Assembly: GCA_040877935.1 (NCBI GenBank)
Contig: JBBDNB010000019.1
Span: 1-64,000, forward strand
Direction of reading: 5' to 3'
Origin: Chitinophagales bacterium
Lineage (GTDB): Bacteria > Bacteroidota > Bacteroidia > Chitinophagales > CAIOSU01
DNA: 64,000 nt
Of this stretch, positions 54,041-63,467 are shown piece after piece. The notes under the pieces were generated by a model. That model was not told the origin of the DNA, did not search any database, and saw only the letters and a list, made by a program, of their open reading frames with translations. A program made the translations under genes and the position numbers. Numbering within the stretch: position 1 is the first letter of the stretch; every line of letters begins with the position of its first letter.

Positions 54041-54415
54041 CTATCCTTTCTTCTCTTCAATCCAGGTTTTGAATTTTAATGCCTGATCTAAAGTTTCATT
54101 CCAATCTCCTTTAAAACAAATGGCACGATCATCTATAAATAGATCGGCCATGGGCTTGCCAAAAGTCCAGATTTTATCATAGGGGATTTCGTGTTTTTCC
54201 AACCAGGCTTTCATGGCTTTGTCCTGGTCTACTTTGTCTTTTTTATGGAAAATTTTATTGCTGCGCGTGCTAAAGATGTAAATTTTATGTCCCGCTTCTT
54301 TCATGGCTTCTATTGCTTCTTTGGTGCCGCTTACTGGAGGATCATAAATGTCACCACCGTTCCAGCCTTTGGAATAGCCGTGTATTACTCCGTCAAAATC
54401 AATTGCTATGGTCAT
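54041..54415 (-). CDS. HAD-like small hydrolase
   Basis: 124-residue protein with HAD motif [14 protein letters not shown] (DxDG), motif II as IYIFSTRSN, Lys in KIWTFGKP, and motif III as [11 protein letters not shown]. Minimal HAD domain without cap; a phosphatase on a small metabolite or nucleotide is plausible. ATG 54415 overlaps the yidD end by 17 bases, so the two are cotranscribed. Confidence 0.8.
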   Translation of the reverse strand: MTIAIDFDGVIHGYSKGWNGGDIYDPPVSGTKEAIEAMKEAGHKIYIFSTRSNKIFHKKDKVDQDKAMKAWLEKHEIPYDKIWTFGKPMADLFIDDRAICFKGDWNETLDQALKFKTWIEEKKG

Positions 54416-54641
54416 TTTGTTTTGTTTTTTTAGGTACAGGATCATGTCCGTGTCCGCCCCATGGGTGACAGGACAAAATTCGTTTTACAGCCAAATAACT
54501 CCCCTTAATGCTGCCCCATTCGCCAATGGCCTCTACGGCATATTGCGAACAAGTGGGCGTATATCTGCAACTAGCTGGAAATATGGGGGAGATTATCAAC
54601 TGATACAAACGAATGACAAAGATAAAAAGCTTGGAAATCAA
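54399..54641 (-). CDS. yidD: Membrane protein insertion efficiency factor YidD
   Basis: 80-residue YidD family protein that assists YidC-dependent membrane insertion. [32 protein letters not shown] and [21 protein letters not shown], with the conserved cysteines, are unmistakable. Not beside rnpA/yidC as in many bacteria. Upstream of the HAD gene with a 17-base overlap. Confidence 0.95.
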   Translation of the reverse strand: MISKLFIFVIRLYQLIISPIFPASCRYTPTCSQYAVEAIGEWGSIKGSYLAVKRILSCHPWGGHGHDPVPKKTKQNDHSN

Positions 54642-54651
54642 AACACCTTAT

Positions 54652-55659
54652 TTATATGAATTGATTGCGGTCTAATTTGAGCCAATCCATTGTATTTTGG
54701 CAAAATATTTTTTCTTGAGTACTGCTGCTCAAATCCATTTTTTCTATAAAAGCACCAATTTCCAAATCGCCCAGTGGAAAAGGATAATCAGAGCCCAAGG
54801 TAACTTTATCAATACCCACATGCTCAATAATATATTTCAAAAGTGCGGGATCGTGCGTAATGCAATCCACCCAAAATTTCCCGAGATATTCCCTGGGGGT
54901 CACATTATTGTTGATGGCTACCAAATCAGGACGACAATTGTAACCGTGTTCTATCCTGCCAATGGTGGGAATAAAACTTCCTCCTGCATGGGCGAAATTT
55001 ACTCGTAAGTCAGGTAAGCGTTCAAACACGCCACCGAAAATCATGGAACAAATGGCACGTGCCGTTTCAGCAGGCATTCCAACCAACCAAGGTAGCCAGT
55101 ATTTTTCCATTTTTGCTTTGCCCATCATATTCCAGGGATGGACGAATACGGCCATGTCCAAAGCTTCACAGGCTTCAAAAATGGGAAACAACCCAGGGTC
55201 GTCCAGGTTTTTATCATTTATGTTTGAGCCAATTTGTACTCCTGGAAAACCAATGCTTTTCAAATATTCCAATTCTTTAATAGCCAAATCGGAATCTTGC
55301 ATGGGAAGTGAGCCCAATGCAACATAGTTTTTGGGGAAATCTGCCAGTCTTTTCGCCAAATCATTATTTAAAAAGCGGGCTACTTTTGCCCCGTGCTCTG
55401 GTTTTGCAAAATAGGCGAAAAGCACGGGAATGGTACAAACTACTTGAACCTGCGTATTATGTGTTTCGTAATCTTTAATCCGAACAGCCGGATCCCAGCA
55501 GTTTTCGGCAATTTCTCGGAAAAAAGTCTCGCCCTGCATCATTCTGGCAAAACCTTTACGATGGTGCTCTAAGTGGATAAAACCCTCGTAACCAAACTCT
55601 TTGGCAAATGGCGGCATTTCCCGGGGCATAATATGCGTGTGCATATCAATTCTCAACAT
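54652..55659 (-). CDS. Aminocarboxymuconate-semialdehyde decarboxylase family amidohydrolase
   Basis: 335-residue metal-dependent decarboxylase. His7 and His9 in MHTHIMP bind Zn; RMMQGETFFREIAENCWDP, VFVHPWNMMG, INFAHAGGSF-type block (RVNFAHAGGSFIPTIGR) and LGSDYPFPLG (Asp near the end) match ACMSD, which acts in the kynurenine branch of tryptophan breakdown. Size equals the family's. No other kynurenine-pathway gene lies in the window. Starts 10 bp upstream of yidD. Confidence 0.9.
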   Translation of the reverse strand: MLRIDMHTHIMPREMPPFAKEFGYEGFIHLEHHRKGFARMMQGETFFREIAENCWDPAVRIKDYETHNTQVQVVCTIPVLFAYFAKPEHGAKVARFLNNDLAKRLADFPKNYVALGSLPMQDSDLAIKELEYLKSIGFPGVQIGSNINDKNLDDPGLFPIFEACEALDMAVFVHPWNMMGKAKMEKYWLPWLVGMPAETARAICSMIFGGVFERLPDLRVNFAHAGGSFIPTIGRIEHGYNCRPDLVAINNNVTPREYLGKFWVDCITHDPALLKYIIEHVGIDKVTLGSDYPFPLGDLEIGAFIEKMDLSSSTQEKIFCQNTMDWLKLDRNQFI

Positions 55660-55809
55660 AGACTATTATTTTTTCCAAAGTTGCGAAAAAATTAAATACT
55701 GTTATTGTTTACTGGAGAAATCAAACGCAATTATTAACGACAATAATGGATGAGTTAAAATAGTCAAATCATTGCGGTGTGGGCATTCAAAAAACAAATG
55801 CCGGACATC

Positions 55810-55829
55810 CAATGGGTCATGACCCATTG
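55810..55829. repeat. 20-bp perfect palindrome, copy 2
   Basis: CAATGGGTCATGACCCATTG, identical to 19690-19709, in the 269-bp gap between the ACMSD gene and the next minus-strand gene. A GGCATT/AATGCC dyad lies just before it. Confidence 0.85.
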
Positions 55830-55928
55830 TGTTAAAATTTGTCGTTTGTTGTGTACACTTTCAAATTCCAGTACATTATAAAACTAAAATTTTATTAAGC
55901 ATTATTCATGCTAAAAAAGAGCTAATCT

Positions 55929-56273
55929 CTAAGCATTTATTTGTTTAAAATCCGCTTCCTCCATTTCCAATTCCAAGCCCAATAAATGGCTGGAAAAATT
56001 TTTGCCCAAAGTGTCCATCCTCAAAGACCGGGATGCTCCGCCATCCAGGGCTTCATGACAAACAAAATTCAGTCCTTCTATGGCATCCCATTCAAAGCGC
56101 TCCACTTTTCCTTTGATCAGTCCTTTGAAATATTTCTTAACCATATCAGCGTGTAGGTATTTTTTTAACAGTGGATAGTGTTCTGGTTTGCGTGCAAGTA
56201 CACCAATATTGCAGATGTCGTTTTTATCGCCCGAGCGGGCGGAGGCTATGTTGATCAGTTTTATTTTTTCCAT
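55929..56273 (-). CDS. AtuA-type ferredoxin-fold protein
   Basis: 114-residue protein corresponding to the C-terminal domain of AtuA/DUF1446 proteins: IASARSGDKNDICNIGVLARKPEHYPLLKKYL, KVERFEWDAIEGLNFVCHEALDGGASRSLR and DTLGKNFSSHLLGLELE. In acyclic terpene and related catabolism this domain occurs fused to or beside the large DUF1446 domain; no such gene is seen here. Start at ATG 56273 (MEKIKLINIA); an upstream in-frame start at 56309 adds 12 residues. Confidence 0.85.
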   Translation of the reverse strand: MEKIKLINIASARSGDKNDICNIGVLARKPEHYPLLKKYLHADMVKKYFKGLIKGKVERFEWDAIEGLNFVCHEALDGGASRSLRMDTLGKNFSSHLLGLELEMEEADFKQINA

Positions 56274-56392
56274 GGAATAAAAGTAACCAAAATCCTCTAC
56301 AACCTTCACTTTTTCAAAATGCCATTAATCATTTTACCGTAACTATTTAAGTGATAATACGTAACACAAGCTGCAAACCAAACCGCATATCA

Positions 56393-59300
56393 ATGAATAA
56401 TACTGGTAAAAATCCATTACACAATAGTGGCTATCGTCCAAACAATAGGGTTTCCATTGCAGCTACAGTACTCTTTTTTGCAGTGGTTTCATTTTTCTTT
56501 TTCAATTTTGGCCCGCGATCGGGAGATCACCCTTCAGGTTATACTTATTACAGGGGGATTACCATTGATCATACCAAAGTTTCGGGCAGTACTGATTTAG
56601 AGGGATTTCCTGTTTTAATCAGTATCCAGGACAATGATTACAGCTCGATTTCCAATGGTGGTAATGTTGAAAGTGAGAACGGCTACGATATCATTTTCAC
56701 GGATGATGGGGGCAATCAGCTTGCACATCAGATAGAGCGTTATGATGCCTCGTCTGGAGAAATTTTGGCCTGGGTAAGAGTAACAAATTTAAGTGCTTCG
56801 GAAAACACTATTCTCAGGATTTATTATGGCAATAAAAATATAAATTCAGAGCAATCCACTTCAATCACCTGGAAATCTGATTATAAAACAGCTTTTCATT
56901 TTGAAAACAACCCTCTTATATCTGCTCCGCAATTGACAGATGGCACATCAAATGCTGTTAGTGCCACTAAATTCGGAACTACTGACAGTTTAAACTTTGT
57001 GGATGGTATAGTAGGAAATGCCTGGTATTTTGACGGCAACGATGATTATTTGAATTGTTCACAGGATTTGGGCATTTGGTTGGGAAAAACTGCTACTTTC
57101 TCAGCATGGATAAAAACAAATAACCAACCTGAACAAAGCAATTATAAGTCAATGCCGGGAATAACGGGAGTTTCAGCCTTACTGCTTAGTACTAATGAAA
57201 TCTTTTATGGCATAATTGACGATAATGGAAAAATTGGAGGGCAAGCCGGCAATACTTCAGGTGCCTTCTCTTCACAATCGGTAGTGGACGACAACTGGCA
57301 CCATGTTGTTATAACCCGTGAATCAGCAGATGGTAAAATTCGTGTGTATATAGATGGAAGTCTTTCTGATAGCGCATCATCATCAAGTGGAAGTATAAGT
57401 AATGCCTTTTATGACATAGGAAGGGTTATAGGCAACCTCAGTTCTTCAAATTATTTTAAAGGAACAATTGACGAGTTGAGAATTTATGATGGCATCCTGA
57501 ACGAACACTGGATAGCAACAGAATACAACAATATCCAAAACCCCTTTGCCTTTTACGAAGTTTCTCAGCGCTACAGCGTGATTGATACTACAATAGAAGA
57601 ATCAGTTGACAACAGCAATATTGAATTTCTTCCAAATTATTGCAAACGAATTCATATCAGAATTAAAGGCAGTGAAGTTTGTGGTTCAGCTGATTTTGTA
57701 AGCTTTCCATTGTTTGTAAATGTAGAAAGGGAAGCACTCAAATCAATTTCAAATGGAGGCAGTGTTGCCGATAGCAATGGGTATGACATTGTATTCACAT
57801 CGAAAGATGGCAAAACTTTGCTTAGCTTTCAAACAGAAGATTACGATCCCCTTTTAGGAAAATTTTCAGCATGGGTGATGCTTCCTGAATTGTCGGCCAC
57901 TGAGAATACAGATATTTTCATGTATTACGGCAACAGTGATGCAAATACGAACCTTTCTTCAAACATATGGGACTCTGATTATAAAGCAGTGTGGCATATG
58001 AGCAGTAATCCTGCTTCTTCAGATTTGCTTGATAACGGTTATTACAGCCATAATGGTACATTTGAGGGGGGGATGAGCAGCTCTAACCTGGTAGATGGAA
58101 TCCTTGGAAAAGCAATTCAGTTTGATGGAATTGATGATTATGTAAACATAGGTATGCCGGCACAGTTGAAATTTGTGGGTAATAAAAGGCTTACAATTTC
58201 AGGTTGGGCAAAAATTGACAATTCTATAAATGTAGGGGATGCAAGTGCAGACATAGCCCTTTTGGCAAAATCAAAAGATGTAAATGAGGAAAAATACCTG
58301 CTGGGTTTGGATAAGGGAGAAAAACTCAAGGTGGGTATTGGTACAAATAGAGTAAGTCATACCACAGTCAATCAGGGAAATGTTGCACTTGATGAATGGC
58401 AATATCTGGCCATGACTTTTAATAATGCTAAATTAAGAGGATTTGTAAATGGGGTTGAAGTTTTCTCAGAGGATGTTGAGGGAAATATGATCAATCACGG
58501 ACAGGATATTTTCTTTATCGCAAAGCGTCATGACAACAGGTACTTTAAAGGTTTGATAGATGAGTTGCGTGTATTACAAGCAGTTCGCTCTGAAGAATGG
58601 ATATGTACCGAATATAAAAATCAATCTGCACCCCTCGAATTTTATACCTTGGGAGACGAGGAAAATTGCAACTCATGGGCGGACAATAAACATATATCCC
58701 CCAACAGGTGGAAAGGAACTGAAAGTATTGATTGGTTTGATACATTAAACTGGACCATGCACTATGTTCCCACAGAAAATGATTCTGCCGTAATTCCCGG
58801 CAATACGCCTTTTGACCCACTGGTGGAAAGTGGAAAAACAGCAAAAGCTAAAACCTTGATATTGCATGATGAAAACACATTGACCATAGAAAACAATGCA
58901 TTGTTCAGATTGTATGGCGATGCGCATATTATGGGTGATATTGTGAATACTGCCGGTAAATTTGTTTTCAGTGGCAGTAGCACACAAAACCTTTATGGCC
59001 CGCATGATGTAGAGGTTTATAATGCTGCAATGGAAAATAGCAGCGGCTTGCAATTGCATACAAATTTTGGTATTGCAAACAACCTTAACTTCCAAAGTGG
59101 TATGATTTTTACCAATAGTGATACTGTAAAAATATTATCAGATTCGGAAGAAGCCATAAGCGGATACAATAAAAACAATTATGTAGCGGGGTACCTGAAC
59201 CGAAAAATCAATGATGGTTATACAGATTATATGTTCCCGGTAGGAAAAGGGAATGAAAATAATTACCATTGGGTACTTATTGAAGCCAAAAAACTGAAAG

Positions 59301-60250
59301 GCACCTCCAATATTACCATTCATCTTACTGATATTTTTAATCATGATGATAGTGATGTATTTATACTTGATCTGGGCATGTCAATCAGAAGCCTGAATAA
59401 AGCCTGTATATGGGTGATTGAGCCTGATGTACAGCCAACAAGTGGCTCCTATAATATCAGGCTTTGCACTGAAAACATGAGTGGATTGGAAGACAATAGT
59501 TTTTCAGTGGTTAAAAGACCTCATGGCAGTGATGCAACTAATTGGAGTACGGGAGGCGGAACATTGAATTTGTTGCTTAGCCTCGGAAGGAAAGTGTCTG
59601 ATGGATTTTCATTGCTGAACAACCTTACAAGCTTTTCAGATTTTGGAGTAGGACAGGAAGGAGAAGGCGATGCCTTGCCTATTAAACTGAGCTATTTCAG
59701 GGCAGAGCTCTGGGATGACAAAAGTGTAATGCTCACCTGGGAAACCTATACAGAAATCAACAATGATTATTTCACTATTGAGCACAGCACTGACGGATCA
59801 GCATTTGCTCCAATTGGAAAAGTACAGGGCGCAGGCAATAGCACCGATATTCTCAGCTATGAATTTTTACATGAAAATGCTGAGCAGGGAGAAAACTATT
59901 ATCGCCTGAAACAAACTGATTATGACGGGCAATTTGAGTATTTTGATATCAAAAGCGTGTATTTAGAAGCAGGAGGCGGTATTGACGATATTTATGTAGA
60001 TAGGGTAGGCCCCAATCCTTTTAATTCTGAATTGGCATTGCGCTATTTCAGCTCCGGAGTCAGAATAATGTCTGTTAAAATGTACAACCTGTCGGGAGCT
60101 ATAGTGCTTGCTGAAGAACATTCTGCACATGTGGGCAGCAATAAAATTCAATTGAGTGGTCTTTCATCATTAAGCCAGGGGACTTATTTGCTTGAAATTA
60201 CAGACAACAACACTTACAGTGAGACGGTTAAGGTGATCAAATCATATTGA
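56393..60250 (+). CDS. T9SS-secreted protein with two DUF2341-LamG modules
   Basis: 1,285-residue surface protein. N-terminal membrane/signal segment at about 21-40 (VSIAATVLFFAVVSFFFFNF). Module 1: DUF2341-like (YYRGITIDHTKVSGSTDLEGFPVLISIQDNDY) plus LamG (TATFSAWIKTNN to GTIDELRIYDG). Module 2 starts near residue 416 (RIKGSEVCGSADFVSFPLFVNV) and ends with LIDELRVLQAV. Then a G8-like stretch, an FN3-like part (VMLTWETYTEINNDYFTIEHSTDG) and a T9SS type A sorting domain (VGPNPFNSELALRYF to GTYLLEITDN). Glycan or protein binding at the cell surface is likely. ATG 56393 chosen over GTG 56351. Confidence 0.85.
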   Translation: MNNTGKNPLHNSGYRPNNRVSIAATVLFFAVVSFFFFNFGPRSGDHPSGYTYYRGITIDHTKVSGSTDLEGFPVLISIQDNDYSSISNGGNVESENGYDIIFTDDGGNQLAHQIERYDASSGEILAWVRVTNLSASENTILRIYYGNKNINSEQSTSITWKSDYKTAFHFENNPLISAPQLTDGTSNAVSATKFGTTDSLNFVDGIVGNAWYFDGNDDYLNCSQDLGIWLGKTATFSAWIKTNNQPEQSNYKSMPGITGVSALLLSTNEIFYGIIDDNGKIGGQAGNTSGAFSSQSVVDDNWHHVVITRESADGKIRVYIDGSLSDSASSSSGSISNAFYDIGRVIGNLSSSNYFKGTIDELRIYDGILNEHWIATEYNNIQNPFAFYEVSQRYSVIDTTIEESVDNSNIEFLPNYCKRIHIRIKGSEVCGSADFVSFPLFVNVEREALKSISNGGSVADSNGYDIVFTSKDGKTLLSFQTEDYDPLLGKFSAWVMLPELSATENTDIFMYYGNSDANTNLSSNIWDSDYKAVWHMSSNPASSDLLDNGYYSHNGTFEGGMSSSNLVDGILGKAIQFDGIDDYVNIGMPAQLKFVGNKRLTISGWAKIDNSINVGDASADIALLAKSKDVNEEKYLLGLDKGEKLKVGIGTNRVSHTTVNQGNVALDEWQYLAMTFNNAKLRGFVNGVEVFSEDVEGNMINHGQDIFFIAKRHDNRYFKGLIDELRVLQAVRSEEWICTEYKNQSAPLEFYTLGDEENCNSWADNKHISPNRWKGTESIDWFDTLNWTMHYVPTENDSAVIPGNTPFDPLVESGKTAKAKTLILHDENTLTIENNALFRLYGDAHIMGDIVNTAGKFVFSGSSTQNLYGPHDVEVYNAAMENSSGLQLHTNFGIANNLNFQSGMIFTNSDTVKILSDSEEAISGYNKNNYVAGYLNRKINDGYTDYMFPVGKGNENNYHWVLIEAKKLKGTSNITIHLTDIFNHDDSDVFILDLGMSIRSLNKACIWVIEPDVQPTSGSYNIRLCTENMSGLEDNSFSVVKRPHGSDATNWSTGGGTLNLLLSLGRKVSDGFSLLNNLTSFSDFGVGQEGEGDALPIKLSYFRAELWDDKSVMLTWETYTEINNDYFTIEHSTDGSAFAPIGKVQGAGNSTDILSYEFLHENAEQGENYYRLKQTDYDGQFEYFDIKSVYLEAGGGIDDIYVDRVGPNPFNSELALRYFSSGVRIMSVKMYNLSGAIVLAEEHSAHVGSNKIQLSGLSSLSQGTYLLEITDNNTYSETVKVIKSY

Positions 60251-60307
60251 TAAATAATGGGGTTTTTAAACCTGAATTGAAATATTGAATAAAAATAATA
60301 GAGGCGA

Positions 60308-60730
60308 ATGAATAGGTGTAGAATGGAAATGCTTGGGGATAAATTTAATATAAATGAGATACTGCCTCTTAATCCGGACATTTCAGCTTTAGAAAAACTG
60401 AGTGCCGGTGACACAGCATTTGTAAATGAAATAATTACAGTTTTTGTAGCCGAAACACCAGCATTGCTATTTGAAATGGATTTGGCTCTTCAGAATGACA
60501 ATTTCAAATTGCTTGCTGCGCTACTGCACAAGTATAAATCCTCTGTGAGTTTGGTAGGTAAAAAACAACTCTATTTGCTTGCAGGTAATCTTGAGCTAAA
60601 AATTATCCAACTTAAAGTTTCAAATGATGCTGAATCTTTACAGCAAGATTTAAATCAATTGATCTTAATAAGTCTGGGGATAATCAAGTATCTCAAATTC
60701 AGGATGTTAAAGCTCAACAATATTTACTGA
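60308..60730 (+). CDS. Stand-alone histidine phosphotransfer (Hpt) domain protein
   Basis: 140-residue helical protein with DTAFVNEIITVFVAETPALLFEMDLAL and the phospho-His motif LLHKYKSSVSLVGKKQLYLLAGNLE (HKxKSS; His near residue 79). It should relay phosphate between a hybrid kinase and a receiver, but no such gene is beside it; the receiver at 24223 is a distant candidate. The ATG at 60308 follows GAGGCGA. The 3' end overlaps the convergent T9SS gene by seven bases. Confidence 0.8.
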   Translation: MNRCRMEMLGDKFNINEILPLNPDISALEKLSAGDTAFVNEIITVFVAETPALLFEMDLALQNDNFKLLAALLHKYKSSVSLVGKKQLYLLAGNLELKIIQLKVSNDAESLQQDLNQLILISLGIIKYLKFRMLKLNNIY

Positions 60731-63057
60731 TCAATCACCACTTTACGGTAATAAGTACTGCTTTTTTCACCATCGGAAACAGTTATTTGAACAAAGTGCA
60801 TTCCAGAAGAAAACTGCTTTAAAACGTCCCGGCTTATTATGTGTTGGTGTTTACCAGCCTGTTGTTTTGATATGTTTTTCATATAAAGCTCTTGGCCACT
60901 CATATCAAAAATGCGTAAATCTAAACGGGCATAGCTTTTTAGATTATAACTAATAAATAATTGTTCTTTAGCAGGATTAGGAAATACTTCTAAATCAATA
61001 TTGTCATTTATTCGCCCTTCTATATTATTAATGGTTCCATTACTGTCAATTGGTGGATTGTTGGGTTGAAAAATATTAAGCGAATCTGATGTAAACGGAC
61101 GACAGGAAAATGCAAGCGCATCAATATTGGGGATAAAAGCCTGGGCAGCCGTATCATCTACAGCCATATAAGAAACGGGGTCGCTTAAACTGAAAAAACT
61201 GCCATCTAAAAATGAGGCATATAAAACGGCAGGGTTTAATGTGTCTTGTTGCGTCTCACTGCTATAGAAATCTTCATTGTCCACGCTAAAGACCAGGGCA
61301 AGTTTTAATGCACCACCATCTGAGAGGTCGGGTAACCAGGCAAATTCAAAAGCATTGATATCAATTTCGGGGTGAATTCCCAGGTTTAATTGAGGATCAA
61401 TTACAGGATCAATACTGCCAAAATCATTTACCTGATAAATTACACCTGGTCTTAAAACCACTCCATTATCGGTAAATCTTGCTTCATGATCAACAGATAT
61501 ATATTGGTAAAGACAGTCGCTGGATTTATAAGCATCAAGCGCATCAATATCATTGTTGAATGCTTTTCCTGAAGGCGTGAAATCAGGATCGGGGCTAAGA
61601 TCCGTGTGGATTTCACTTTCTCTGTAAAGCGGTGCGGGGGTGACCATCCATCGGTTTGTTACGGAATCTATATTGACAATAGAATTCAATACTTCATCTT
61701 TCCCAAGTGCTGAACCCATCACTGCATCAGGATCTATAGGGTTTACGCATAAATTTGAATTTGCATTACCTATAAATGCATAAGCATAATCCTCATCAAA
61801 AGAAAGGAGCATATACTTAGGGGGGTGAATACATGATCCTGCTACGTAATTTACCCTTTGCCCGGGGCCGAATGTAGTATTGTTCAAATCGATATGAATG
61901 CGGTCATTTCCATCAATATCAAAATAATGTTGTGCCACTGAATCAACAGTTCCTGGATCAAAAATGGACAAAGCGGGATTGCATAAAGGAGCAGAGGCTG
62001 TGGCATTTGGTGCCGGGTCAGAACCAAAAATACTGGCATCATTATAAACCATACCGGAGGCCGCTGTATTGGTTCTCCACTGATAAATATCTCCAGGATC
62101 AAAAACTTCATTTCCGCTATTGTTGGGATCACTCCATTCGGCATCACTGCCAATGTCAACAGAAAAATACAGTGCTTCATTTGAACAGTTGAACAAACCT
62201 CCTACAAAAGGCGGCAATGGGCCATTCGGATTGTAAACATAGCCTGTATCCACCAATTCTATGGCAATATCCATAGTGCCGAAATATTCTGCCCAGGCAA
62301 TGTCATATCTTTCATAGTTCGGTGTTCTGCCCGGTGGATTGATAGCCGCATAGGCCATTGCAGTAATGTTTATTGTGAATGTATCGCCATTTTCCACGAG
62401 CATACTTCCAATTTGATCGCCAATATAATTTCCCCTGTAGCGTCCTTGTATATTTGGAGGAAGGTCAAAATTTCCGGGCAAAAGATTGTTTCCGTCAATA
62501 TTAAGCCCTACGCCAGTTGTATAGGCCGTATCTTCATTAAATGCTTCCGGTCTGTTGTTTAAATGTGTGATTACACTGTAATTGTATGCTACAACCGCAC
62601 TTCTGCCTGGGGGGATATTTTGAGCTACCAAAGTCAATGATGCATTTAAATTGGAAGAACCATTTGCATACCAGGGACAAAGGTTGTCATCACAACTGAA
62701 TTGGGCACGGGCTATATTGTCCCACACTATTCGCAAGCGATTGGAGTCAGAACCGGCTATGCTTACAAAGCCACTTCCATTGCCCGTAGTAGGGCAGGTA
62801 AACATAAGGTTGGTAACCGTAGAAAAATTGCCAAAAACAGTAGCCTCATTTGCATTTACAAAACTACCTACAATTGAATCTGCAATGGACCTAGGTGGAG
62901 GACATGGCATAAATGGTGCAGCGCCTTGTACGAATGCTGATGTATTCCCATTGATTTGTGAAGAGTTGTTGTTGAAGCTCAGATTTGCCTGACCTGAAAC
63001 CATATAACTTAAAGTAGTAAAAATTGCAATACAAATAACGAATAATGAATTTTTCAT
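60724..63057 (-). CDS. T9SS-secreted protein of unknown role
   Basis: 777-residue exported protein. Signal peptide (MKNSLFVICIAIFTTLSYMVSGQ), a long Asn/Asp/Pro-rich body with NLMFTCPTTGNGSG, AFNEDTAYTTGVGLNIDG, WAEYFGTMDIAIELVDTG and IDPQLNLGIHPEIDINAFEFAW, and a T9SS type A sorting domain from about residue 690 (DLEVFPNPAKEQLFISY to GMHFVQITVSDGE). Scattered cysteines may form disulfides. No enzymatic signature recognised. ATG 63057. Confidence 0.82.
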   Translation of the reverse strand: MKNSLFVICIAIFTTLSYMVSGQANLSFNNNSSQINGNTSAFVQGAAPFMPCPPPRSIADSIVGSFVNANEATVFGNFSTVTNLMFTCPTTGNGSGFVSIAGSDSNRLRIVWDNIARAQFSCDDNLCPWYANGSSNLNASLTLVAQNIPPGRSAVVAYNYSVITHLNNRPEAFNEDTAYTTGVGLNIDGNNLLPGNFDLPPNIQGRYRGNYIGDQIGSMLVENGDTFTINITAMAYAAINPPGRTPNYERYDIAWAEYFGTMDIAIELVDTGYVYNPNGPLPPFVGGLFNCSNEALYFSVDIGSDAEWSDPNNSGNEVFDPGDIYQWRTNTAASGMVYNDASIFGSDPAPNATASAPLCNPALSIFDPGTVDSVAQHYFDIDGNDRIHIDLNNTTFGPGQRVNYVAGSCIHPPKYMLLSFDEDYAYAFIGNANSNLCVNPIDPDAVMGSALGKDEVLNSIVNIDSVTNRWMVTPAPLYRESEIHTDLSPDPDFTPSGKAFNNDIDALDAYKSSDCLYQYISVDHEARFTDNGVVLRPGVIYQVNDFGSIDPVIDPQLNLGIHPEIDINAFEFAWLPDLSDGGALKLALVFSVDNEDFYSSETQQDTLNPAVLYASFLDGSFFSLSDPVSYMAVDDTAAQAFIPNIDALAFSCRPFTSDSLNIFQPNNPPIDSNGTINNIEGRINDNIDLEVFPNPAKEQLFISYNLKSYARLDLRIFDMSGQELYMKNISKQQAGKHQHIISRDVLKQFSSGMHFVQITVSDGEKSSTYYRKVVIDQ

Positions 63058-63467
63058 GACCTTAGAGTTTTAGTTGGTTGTAATTTACAAAAACAAATTA
63101 ATCGAAATAGGTAATTTCATAAAAAATATTTCAATAAATTATTTGACGATGCCCCCCGTGTTATTTATTTAAATTAAATAAAAAACTATAACTACTAACA
63201 GTATTGTGTTCTAACATTTTCAATAAAATTCTGAGAAGGATAAGCCCTTTGTTTATAAGTTGCTGATTTTTATTTATCAAATTTTCAATTCCTTAATGAG
63301 GGTTAGACAACTAAAGAAGTTGAAAATATACAATATGATGGCTTGAGTAATAAAGAAAAAAGACCCGCTAACGGAATTCATTTTCCGGTAGCGGGCAATC
63401 TGTTTAAAGCTATTGGTTGATTGGCTTTAATAGTTTTAAGCTCAAATAAAAAGGTGGCAACTGATAA
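63058..63467. other. Intergenic region with the terminator of the right-hand gene
   Basis: 410 bp, AT-rich, without a credible gene. The only structure I see is the hairpin at 63364-63395. Confidence 0.6.
63354..63395 (-). terminator. Intrinsic terminator of the P5C dehydrogenase gene
   Basis: CCCGCTAACGGAA (63364-63376) and TTCCGGTAGCGGG (63383-63395), a 13-base stem with one mismatch, followed on the minus strand by TCTTTTTTC. Confidence 0.8.
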
